This document shows, one piece after another, positions 16,359 through 23,191 of a stretch of DNA of 64,000 bases. The position numbers and the translations under genes are program-made. The DNA is taken from the NCBI GenBank assembly GCA_947382645.1, contig CANDAE010000012.1, positions 37,899 to 101,898 on the forward strand. Reading direction: 5' to 3'. The DNA is from Suilimivivens sp009774465. GTDB lineage: Bacteria; Bacillota; Clostridia; Lachnospirales; Lachnospiraceae. Numbering within the stretch: the stretch's first letter is position 1; every line of letters starts with the position of its first letter. The notes beneath the pieces were generated by a model. That model searched no databases. It saw only the letters and a program-made list of their open reading frames with translations, and was not told the origin of the DNA.

Positions 16359-18011
16359 ATGAGTAGAGCAGGAAGAATCATTGCAGCGGTTATGGCTGCG
16401 GTAGTTATTGTGGCATCGGCAGTATATATTGGTCCTGTAGCCGGTGACAATCCAGGCTGTGTGGAGGCAGCGGGCAGGCCTGTTTCAATCAGTTCCTGTG
16501 TGATTTCAGGAAATGATGTGGTTTGTCAGATTAAATCCTCCGGCATTCCTTCAAGTGATGACGGAAAATATTATGTTTACGCTGATGAGGTTTTTCAGGA
16601 TGGTACGGTGGGAAGTGTTGTAGCTTCTGCTAAGGCAGGAACTTCCGTTTCCTTGAGCTTTCCTTTAAATTACAATACGGATCAGTCAAATTTAAGCCGT
16701 AAGTTCCTGATTGCAGTTAAAAGGAACGGACAGATGGTTCAGGTAAGCGACGAACATTATATTACCAATCCGGAAGCAATTGCGGCATATACTTCTGCGC
16801 GTCAGGACAGAGGAATCAAGGGGATTCTGCCGGATGTGACCAGAGTTTCCAATGGAGAACTGCAGGATCTTGGAATCCAGCAGATTGTATACAATATGGA
16901 TATCGGGGAAATCTGTGCGAATGCGTCGGTGCCTGGTGCAGTTCCTTTTGACTATAATGGACAGACCTATTACTTTAATGGGGATATGATTTCCAAATTT
17001 GATTCTACCATCAGAAGTTTTAATAATTATGGAATGCAGGTTACATTGGTGCTCTTAAATGGAGGAAAAAGCCCTTATGCGCAGGATTTGATTCATCCGC
17101 TGGCAGTTGGCGGCGACTGTCCCGGATATGCCATCAATGTAGCGGATGCAGCAGGAACGGAGCATTTAAAAGCAATTGGGGCATTTTTAGGACAGCGTTA
17201 TTCGGGAGCAACAGGCTGCGGACAGGTGGATAACTGGATCGTGGGAAATGAGGTAAATGCACGTACTTCCTGGTGGCATACCAATTCCACATCCCTTGAT
17301 TTAAATGTAAATATTTATGTAAAAGCTTTTCGTATCTTATATAATGAAATAAAGAGCAAAAATGCCAATGCCCGTATTTACAATTCCATTGATCAGGAGT
17401 GGAACAGATTGTCAAATCCCGGAAGCTTTCTTGCAAGGGGATATCTGGATCAGTTTAACTATTACATAAACCGGGAGGGGAATATTGACTGGGGACTTTC
17501 CTATCATCCCTACAATTCTCCCTTATATGATCCTTACGCATGGAACGGACCGGCAGTATGGGTGAAAAACAATCTTTCCACGCCCTATATTACCATGCAG
17601 AATATTGATCTTCTCATTAACTACATGCATCAGAACCATTACTTAAATCCAAACGGGGAAGTGAGAAGCATTTCCCTTGCAGAAATTGGTTATACTTCTT
17701 CTTTTGGAAGTGAGGCCCAGGAAGCATCCATTGCTTATGGTTATTTAAAGGCGGCGTCCCTTCCTGATGTGGATGCATTTATGCTGTTCCGTCAGACCGA
17801 TGACGCACATGAGATGGAAAGCCATCTGGCCCTTGGTCTGTATGATATAAACGGAAATAAAAAGCCTGCCTATGAGATATACAAAAGCCTGGGAACTGCA
17901 AATGAAGGGGGCGCTAAGGCAAGAGTCTCTGAAATTATTGGCATGGATATTGACCAGATGATCAGTCAGAATATTATATGGACAAGAGGCGGAACGGGAG
18001 TTGTACAGTAA
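16359..18011 (+). CDS. Secreted DUF5722-type putative glycoside hydrolase
   Basis: 550 residues with an N-terminal hydrophobic signal/anchor (residues about 7-27). A beta domain follows, then a region resembling the DUF5722 TIM-barrel-like family: VDNWIVGNEVN carries an Asn-Glu typical of a clan-A acid/base, and SLAEIGYTS a later Glu that could be the nucleophile. Enzymatic activity is inferred. A frame extends upstream to 16224 but would cross the terminator at 16274, so the ATG at 16359 is preferred; its RBS is weak. A lipoprotein gene follows closely. Confidence 0.7.
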   Translation: MSRAGRIIAAVMAAVVIVASAVYIGPVAGDNPGCVEAAGRPVSISSCVISGNDVVCQIKSSGIPSSDDGKYYVYADEVFQDGTVGSVVASAKAGTSVSLSFPLNYNTDQSNLSRKFLIAVKRNGQMVQVSDEHYITNPEAIAAYTSARQDRGIKGILPDVTRVSNGELQDLGIQQIVYNMDIGEICANASVPGAVPFDYNGQTYYFNGDMISKFDSTIRSFNNYGMQVTLVLLNGGKSPYAQDLIHPLAVGGDCPGYAINVADAAGTEHLKAIGAFLGQRYSGATGCGQVDNWIVGNEVNARTSWWHTNSTSLDLNVNIYVKAFRILYNEIKSKNANARIYNSIDQEWNRLSNPGSFLARGYLDQFNYYINREGNIDWGLSYHPYNSPLYDPYAWNGPAVWVKNNLSTPYITMQNIDLLINYMHQNHYLNPNGEVRSISLAEIGYTSSFGSEAQEASIAYGYLKAASLPDVDAFMLFRQTDDAHEMESHLALGLYDINGNKKPAYEIYKSLGTANEGGAKARVSEIIGMDIDQMISQNIIWTRGGTGVVQ

Positions 18012-18042
18012 TTTTAGTATTTTTAAGGGGGAGAAAGTAAAT

Positions 18043-19080
18043 ATGAGAATTGATTTAAAACAGACACGCAGGGCATATGGAAAAGGAATACGCGCTTTCT
18101 TATCGCTGACATTGGTTTTGGTACTTGTTTTTGGCCTTACAGGGTGTGATGCACTAAATTTAGGGGGAAAACAGCCAAAGGCTAAAAGCGTTGCGGAAGC
18201 GGCGGAAAACAGCCTTACAGCTTTGCAGTCAGGAGATTTTAAAAGTTTTTCTTCCTATCTGGAGGAAGGAAATGAACTGCTTCATGTGTTTGCAGCAATG
18301 GAAGGGGAAAGCATTCCTGAAATGGATAAGGCTTATCAGCTTTTCTGCAGCCAGCAGTCTGACATGGAATTTACCGTGGGAGAAGAAGTGGAAAACCTTC
18401 ATGGCATGATATACGTTAAGGTAAAGACCAGAGACTATGGCAGTTCCATTTATGAGGCCATGCTGGACGCATTAGAGAATCAGGCAAAGGAAGGCGGAGA
18501 TGCTTACACGAATGTGGGAGGCTGGATGGAACAGGGAATCAGTTCTGCGCAGATGGGAGAAGAGCAGGAAGCAAAGGCAGACTATGCGGCCAAAAACGGA
18601 GGCTATTACCTGCAGCACAGAGGCTATCCGGATCTGGAGTTTTTAAATGTTTTGACAGGCGGATTTTATGATTATGCAGATGTGACTATGACTGTCTGCA
18701 CCTATGAGGAAGAAGGCTATTGTCTGCGCTATGACATAGCGGCTGTTGGGGATACGATTATCAGCTTTTTGAAAAAAGAGGGAATTGATGAATCTTTGGT
18801 AGACCTTTCTTTAGTGGAGCAGTTTAAGCTTGAGCAGGAGGAACGCTGTGATATGCTGCCCGGTATTTATGGCAGCGTTCTTATGGAAGATGGCATGGTC
18901 TTTACTACCTTTGGCGTAGATTTTTCTGCGGCAAATCAGACGGACCTTGTAAATGCGGGAATTGTCAGCGGCGCTTATGACACCAGCTTTGCCGAATATC
19001 TCAGTTTAAGCTCCACGGTTTCAAGTTTTGAAAGGGATGGAATTACCTGTGTGACTACGCCACAGTATGAGGAAGAATAA
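18043..19080 (+). CDS. Uncharacterised lipoprotein
   Basis: 345 residues with an N-terminal signal and lipobox FGLTGC. A region starting KSVAEAAENSLTALQSGDF suggests repeated DUF4878/DUF5105-like helical-sheet units, but assignment is uncertain. AAGGGGGAG lies before the ATG at 18043; the frame upstream to 18001 overlaps the DUF5722 gene and is not needed. It is probably co-expressed with the DUF5722 protein and acts outside the membrane. Confidence 0.65.
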   Translation: MRIDLKQTRRAYGKGIRAFLSLTLVLVLVFGLTGCDALNLGGKQPKAKSVAEAAENSLTALQSGDFKSFSSYLEEGNELLHVFAAMEGESIPEMDKAYQLFCSQQSDMEFTVGEEVENLHGMIYVKVKTRDYGSSIYEAMLDALENQAKEGGDAYTNVGGWMEQGISSAQMGEEQEAKADYAAKNGGYYLQHRGYPDLEFLNVLTGGFYDYADVTMTVCTYEEEGYCLRYDIAAVGDTIISFLKKEGIDESLVDLSLVEQFKLEQEERCDMLPGIYGSVLMEDGMVFTTFGVDFSAANQTDLVNAGIVSGAYDTSFAEYLSLSSTVSSFERDGITCVTTPQYEEE

Positions 19081-19101
19081 GCAAAATTTTAGGAGCTGTT
19101 T

Positions 19102-19175
19102 AACCAGCGCAGCTTACGCTGCGCTGGTTGTAGTATTCCTGCGGGAGCGATCCAGGCGGCCATGCATGTCCATTT
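19102..19175. repeat. Perfect hairpin plus REP-like repeat between convergent genes
   Basis: A 12-bp perfect stem AACCAGCGCAGC / GCTGCGCTGGTT with loop TTAC (19102-19129) could end transcription from both sides. The following sequence GCGATCCAGGCGGCCATGC and GTCCATTTGG resembles the repeat at 12940-12975. Confidence 0.55.
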
Positions 19176-19189
19176 GGTGACTTTCGTTA

Positions 19190-19498
19190 TCATTCAACGA
19201 CACTTATGCTGTAAACATTGGTAATTTGTGCAGGATATGATTCCGCAATCTCGCCATCATATACAATTTCCAGAATATCTCCCACTTCCGGTGTGGGATT
19301 TATGCTTGTCACAGGAACGGTTATCTGGTCTGCACTATTCAATTCTGCACTTCCTTCAACTGGTTTGACAAGATAATAATTGTCATTTATTTCCAATATA
19401 GTTGCCTGAAAAGTTGCCTTATCATTTGTTTCGCTGTTGCAGGCTGTAAATGAAAATAATACAGCTAAAGATATAAGTATACAAAAAATCTTTTTCAT
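19190..19498 (-). CDS. Small DUF3221-like lipoprotein
   Basis: 102 residues with signal peptide and lipobox SFTAC, followed by a compact beta-barrel-like domain (ILEINDNYYLVKPVEG, GDILEIVYDG) seen in many small Firmicute lipoproteins. It overlaps the flavodoxin stop by 4 bases, making it the last gene of a marR-flavodoxin-lipoprotein operon. Function unknown. Confidence 0.7.
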   Translation of the reverse strand: MKKIFCILISLAVLFSFTACNSETNDKATFQATILEINDNYYLVKPVEGSAELNSADQITVPVTSINPTPEVGDILEIVYDGEIAESYPAQITNVYSISVVE

Positions 19499-20025
19499 TT
19501 TCTACCTCCCTGCAAATTTTTTAAAATGGGCTCAATGTACTTTTTGTCTGAAATATCATAGGATGTGGAAATCATTTTTATCATTTCCTGTTCTTCCTGC
19601 GTTTTATTCTTTTTAGCTTTCAATGTTTTAATAAACATCTTCATCATAAGCCTGGATGAAGCAGACATTTTTTCATAATTAAATCCGCCCGGGCAGTAAA
19701 ATACATTCACTTTTTCCAATTCTGAGGCACTGAAATTTTGTTTAAGAAAAGGTTCAATTTCCGGGTTTTCTATCGGACTTCCGCCAACGCAGAATACAAT
19801 CAGTTTCTTCCCTTCCCATTTATTCATGTTGTTTTTGAACCAACTGATTTTGCTGATGCTGCCGGCACAGGCCCAGCCACCGAAGATAATTGCTTCGCAG
19901 GCAGATAAATCTTTCTTTTTTGCGGCCGATAATTCAAGGCAGTCAGCTCCTGCCTCTTCTGCGATCCACTGCGCATAACGCTGTGTGAAGCCTGTTTGCG
20001 AGTTATAAATTACAATTGTTTTCAT
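19495..20025 (-). CDS. Flavodoxin-domain protein
   Basis: 176 residues. The N-terminal KTIVIYNSQTGFTQRYA is an FMN phosphate-binding loop, and GGWACAGSISKISWF a second flavin contact. It resembles the HemG/protoporphyrinogen-oxidase-type flavodoxins more than electron-carrier ones. The frame is open upstream into marR, but the ATG at 20025 has an AAAGGAG RBS and the flavodoxin fold begins there. It is presumably controlled by the MarR protein encoded 4 bases upstream. Confidence 0.85.
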   Translation of the reverse strand: MKTIVIYNSQTGFTQRYAQWIAEEAGADCLELSAAKKKDLSACEAIIFGGWACAGSISKISWFKNNMNKWEGKKLIVFCVGGSPIENPEIEPFLKQNFSASELEKVNVFYCPGGFNYEKMSASSRLMMKMFIKTLKAKKNKTQEEQEMIKMISTSYDISDKKYIEPILKNLQGGRK

Positions 20026-20029
20026 CTGC

Positions 20030-20527
20030 TTAATTCTCCTTTTTTTCGCTGTCAATCTTTTTTTCAAAGTTCTCAATTCCTGCGTATAGTTTTGATAAAA
20101 GAATGAAAAGTGTTTCAATTTCTTCGTCTGTGTAAACTTCAAAAAGATATTTCAATTGCTCCTGGTATTTTAAAAAGTCATTTTTGTAAAATTCATTTAC
20201 TTTTTCAGTGGGACAAATGCACATGCCCCTTGTATCATTTGGGCTCTGGCTGATGGTAATAAATCCTTTTTTTACCAGAACGTCAGCTAATTTTTTAATA
20301 TTTTGCCTTGAGCAGCCCAGCAAATTTCCCAATTGGGTAAAAGTCAATGCATCTTTTGACTGCCTGACAATCGACAATAACATAAATTGCTTGAGTGTAA
20401 TTTGGGGAATATGGTTGTCGAAAAGTGTCTGTAATTTATTTCCGGCAATAAATAATGTGCTAAAAACAGCTTTTTCCTGATTTTCTGTGGTGCTTGAAAA
20501 TCTTTTAATCAAATCATTTTGATTCAT
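20030..20527 (-). CDS. MarR-family transcriptional regulator
   Basis: 165 residues with a winged helix (LTFTQLGNLLGCSRQNIKKL, then a wing with SPNDTRGMC) flanked by dimerisation helices. It heads an operon with a flavodoxin and a lipoprotein. A perfect 14-bp inverted repeat overlaps its own promoter, so it is probably an autorepressor responding to a redox-active or toxic small molecule. Confidence 0.85.
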   Translation of the reverse strand: MNQNDLIKRFSSTTENQEKAVFSTLFIAGNKLQTLFDNHIPQITLKQFMLLSIVRQSKDALTFTQLGNLLGCSRQNIKKLADVLVKKGFITISQSPNDTRGMCICPTEKVNEFYKNDFLKYQEQLKYLFEVYTDEEIETLFILLSKLYAGIENFEKKIDSEKKEN

Positions 20528-20540
20528 AGAGTTCTCCTAT

Positions 20541-20590
20541 AGGTAACTTGTTGCACGTTTTATTATAGCAACAAGTTACCTGTGCGTCAA
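20541..20590 (-). promoter_or_regulatory. marR promoter and palindromic operator
   Basis: Inverted repeat AGGTAACTTGTTGC (20541-20554) / GCAACAAGTTACCT (20568-20581) with 13 bases between. On the minus strand, TTGACG (20585-20590), 17 bases and TATAAT (20562-20567) form a near-consensus promoter whose -10 box lies between the operator arms. Confidence 0.85.
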
Positions 20591-20664
20591 CAGGCGTTTG
20601 TATTTGAATACAAAAAAGCAAAATCACATAAGTATATAAAAAGCAGGCCCAAAAGGATAACCAC

Positions 20665-20844
20665 ATGAATTCGGAAACAGGATACAAAATCTGGAGCGAC
20701 ACAATTCCTTACAAAGATAAATCAGTAAAGGTTACGGTGGAATTTCCTGCGCAGTCTGACTTAAAAGCCTGTCAGGAATTAACTGGCAGGCTGAAGGCAA
20801 TGTATCTGGAAAAAATGTGTGGAAATGAGATGAACCATGAGTAA
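20665..20844 (+). CDS. Small protein coupled to the serine recombinase
   Basis: 59-residue frame starting MNSETGYKIWSDTIPYKDKS and ending NHE, with AAGGAT upstream. It overlaps the recombinase start by 8 bases, so the two are translationally coupled. Its strand-rich start and helical end resemble small accessory proteins encoded next to recombinases (TnpW-like), but homology is not certain. Position makes it a candidate accessory or directionality factor. A promoter candidate upstream (20604-20635) fits both a weak sigma-A and a weak sigma-E pattern. Confidence 0.55.
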   Translation: MNSETGYKIWSDTIPYKDKSVKVTVEFPAQSDLKACQELTGRLKAMYLEKMCGNEMNHE

Positions 20845-22471
20845 GAGAGTCAGAACATTGCTTCGTGTGTCCTCAAGGCAGCAGCTTCATGAGGGAGATA
20901 TTCCCGTTCAGCGGGCGGAAGCGGAGCAATATATTGCCAGGCAGCCGGATTGGGTTTTTGACAAAGAATATATTGAAAAAGCGGTATCCGCTTATAAAAA
21001 CAGTGTGGAGGACAGAGAAGTTTTACAGCAGATTCTCAAGGATGCCAGAGCAAAGGAATTTGAAATCCTGCTGGCTTATATGTCGGATCGAATTGGCAGA
21101 CAGGAGGAATACAGCTTTTATGTGGCCGCTTTAAACCAGTTGGGAATAGAGGTATGGACGATTAAAGATGGGCAGTTAAAGACAAGGGAGCATACGGATA
21201 AGCTGTTGAATTTTATCCGTTTCTGGCAGAATGAAGGAGAAAGCAGAAAAACCAGTATGCGTGTAAAAGATGCACGGAGGGAAATGGTAAGGGCCGGAAA
21301 ATTTGCAGGGGGCAGGGCGCCCTATGGATACACGCTGGTGCCTTCCGGCATGGTGAGTAATCATGGCCGCCTGTTAAAGAAGCTGGAAATTGTGGAAAAG
21401 GATGCGGCGGTAGTTAAAAAAATATATGATCTGGCTGTTTTAAAGGGAATGGGATATGAAAAAATAGCCGGGACGCTGAACGCCGAAAAAATTCCGGCAA
21501 TTACCGGAGGGGAGTGGAAACCGGGCACCGTTGCCGGAATTTTAAAAAATCCGATTTACATGGGATTTTACGCCATTAATAAAAGAGGGGGAGCGGAAGG
21601 CGCGGGACGAATGGACAGAAGGGAATGGATTTATTCCGAAAAACAGATTCCGGAACTGACCATTATCCCCAGACCAGTGTGGGAAAAGGCACAGGAGATC
21701 AGAGAAGCGCGCGCCAGAAAACTGAATGTCTCTAAAGAGCAGCTTAAGATACCCTTTACCACCAAAGGAAAGCTGGCGCTTATGGGGCTTGTTTTTTGCG
21801 GATACTGCGGAAAAAAATTAAGAAATGGCAGCTATTGTAATCATTGGACGACAAAATCAGGTGAAAAGAAAGTATCCTTTACAGGCAGATATGTGTGCCC
21901 TGAACACTGTCAGGAATGCAGCAGCTATGGGCAGGATTACCTGGAAGGAATTGTGTTTCAAGCAGCAGCAGCGTGTATAAGGAATTTGAAAAAATTTGAT
22001 TTGTATAAAGACCTGGAGCGTATGCGGCAACAGGAAAAAGCTGGATTTGAAAGGGAGCTGGAACAAATTGAAAAGCAGATACGGAATTTAAACCTTGATC
22101 TTAAAACTCTGGAGGAAAAGATACCGGAAGCAATCAGAGGAGAATATTATTTTAGTGCAGAAAAATTATCTGAATTGATAAAGGAAAAAGCAGACTGTAT
22201 AAAAAAGCTAAAAGAAAGAGAAAAAGAAGCAGGAAGTAAAGTTGCCGAAACGGAAAATTATCATAATAAACTGGAAAAAAGCCTTAATTTAAATCCTGAT
22301 TGGGGAAACGAGTTTGAAAGTGCAGATATGGAAGTAAAACGAATGCTGTTGTTTTGCCTGATTGACCGGATTACAGTAAAGGATGGAGACATAAGAATAA
22401 AGCTTAAAATTGGCCGGGAGGATTTTATGCACGAAACCCCTGGCTTCGCTGTACCGGAACAAAGGCTATAA
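20837..22471 (+). CDS. Large serine recombinase of the sleC element
   Basis: 544 residues. The N-terminal resolvase domain has the nucleophile in LLRVSSRQQ (Ser12). A recombinase domain follows (residues about 155-270, GGRAPYGYTLVPSG), then a zinc ribbon with CGYCGKK (about 320) and CPEHCQEC, and a coiled coil (about 395-475). The fold and length match site-specific integrases such as SpoIVCA of the skin element. The last six codons lie in the right att core and flanking sleC sequence. After excision into a circle the frame would end VPxPL, so the enzyme stays intact. Confidence 0.9.
   Translation: MSKRVRTLLRVSSRQQLHEGDIPVQRAEAEQYIARQPDWVFDKEYIEKAVSAYKNSVEDREVLQQILKDARAKEFEILLAYMSDRIGRQEEYSFYVAALNQLGIEVWTIKDGQLKTREHTDKLLNFIRFWQNEGESRKTSMRVKDARREMVRAGKFAGGRAPYGYTLVPSGMVSNHGRLLKKLEIVEKDAAVVKKIYDLAVLKGMGYEKIAGTLNAEKIPAITGGEWKPGTVAGILKNPIYMGFYAINKRGGAEGAGRMDRREWIYSEKQIPELTIIPRPVWEKAQEIREARARKLNVSKEQLKIPFTTKGKLALMGLVFCGYCGKKLRNGSYCNHWTTKSGEKKVSFTGRYVCPEHCQECSSYGQDYLEGIVFQAAAACIRNLKKFDLYKDLERMRQQEKAGFERELEQIEKQIRNLNLDLKTLEEKIPEAIRGEYYFSAEKLSELIKEKADCIKKLKEREKEAGSKVAETENYHNKLEKSLNLNPDWGNEFESADMEVKRMLLFCLIDRITVKDGDIRIKLKIGREDFMHETPGFAVPEQRL
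22451..22460 (+). other. attR core of the sleC-interrupting element
   Basis: GTACCGGAAC, 9 of 10 bases identical to the left core. Exchange anywhere inside the core restores the codons for Tyr-Arg-Asn and joins the sleC halves in frame. Confidence 0.7.
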
Positions 22472-23033
22472 CTTTACCATTACCTCCTCAACTGCCTACG
22501 ATCAAAAGTGGATGCGTGGAAGAAACGTTTATGAAAACATTGACCGGGTGGTGGACAGCGTTTTTGCCAACTATCTGTCAAGGCCCGGGGTAAGACAGCC
22601 CATTTTTACTGCTTACTGTGATGGAAGGCGGGTTACCTGTGACGGATTAAGCCAGTGGGGTTCCAGATATCTGGCGGAGGAAGGATATTCTGCTATTGAC
22701 ATTATCCATTATTATTATGGAAATGATATGTACATCAATTCTGCTGACAGCATTGCAGGGGTACCCTCTTCCTGGCCCGGATATAATCTGACCATTGGCT
22801 CTTCCGGTGAAAAGGTAAGACAGATGCAGCAGCAGTTAAACAGAATCGCCCAAAATTATCCGGCTATTCCCAAAATAGCAGTGGATGGCATCTATGGACC
22901 GGCTACCGCTCAGTCAGTAAAAGCCTTTCAGGGAATTTTTAACCTGCCCCAGACCGGCGTTGTTGATTACCCCACCTGGTACAGCATTTCCAATATTTAC
23001 GTAGGAGTAAGCCGCATCTCCGAACCCGGCTGA
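22452..23033 (+). CDS. sleC: SleC-like spore cortex-lytic enzyme, C-terminal part (interrupted)
   Basis: From YRNKGYNFTITSSTAYD onward this continues the SpoIID/LytB-like catalytic domain broken off at 12741. TAYCDGRRVTC and SQWGSRYLAEEGYSA are conserved in SleC-type proteins. A C-terminal peptidoglycan-binding domain follows (LTIGSSGEKVRQMQQQLNRI ... VDGIYGPATAQSVKAFQ). Joined to 12049-12741 the protein would be about 421 residues, the usual SleC size. The open frame begins at 22410 inside the recombinase gene; no separate start is expected. As it stands, this half should not be expressed alone. Confidence 0.85.
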   Translation, partial: YRNKGYNFTITSSTAYDQKWMRGRNVYENIDRVVDSVFANYLSRPGVRQPIFTAYCDGRRVTCDGLSQWGSRYLAEEGYSAIDIIHYYYGNDMYINSADSIAGVPSSWPGYNLTIGSSGEKVRQMQQQLNRIAQNYPAIPKIAVDGIYGPATAQSVKAFQGIFNLPQTGVVDYPTWYSISNIYVGVSRISEPG

Positions 23034-23058
23034 TTACCTTAATTTACATTTCCACTGC

Positions 23059-23101
23059 CAGCCTGCGCCCTGTACAGAGGCAGCAGGCTGCATCTTTTTT
23101 T
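23059..23101 (+). terminator. Terminator after sleC
   Basis: CAGCCTGC (23059-23066) pairs with GCAGGCTG (23083-23090), followed by CATC and a T run. Confidence 0.8.
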
Positions 23102-23191
23102 GAAGGCTTGTTGCGAAGAAGGGTAAAACAATGGTATACTTAATTTGGATATTTACGCAAGACAAACAGGCGAACCGGAGGAAACAAAAGC

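Larger units (their letters stand above)
12742..22450. mobile_element. Serine-recombinase element interrupting sleC (about 9.7 kb)
   Basis: The distance between equivalent positions in the two core sites is 9719 bp. One end carries the recombinase gene, whose 3' end runs through the right core site, as usual for serine-integrase elements. Cargo is an ECF sigma factor, DUF4179, SPFH, ribbon-helix-helix, DUF5722, two lipoproteins, a flavodoxin and MarR. No phage structural, replication or conjugation gene is seen. Removal by recombination at the cores restores one continuous sleC frame of about 421 codons. It may be a skin-like developmentally excised element or simply an integrated island. Confidence 0.75.

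Noticed and set aside
12742..22450. Element interpreted as a prophage
   Set aside because: No capsid, tail, lysis or phage replication gene is seen; only the recombinase is phage-like.
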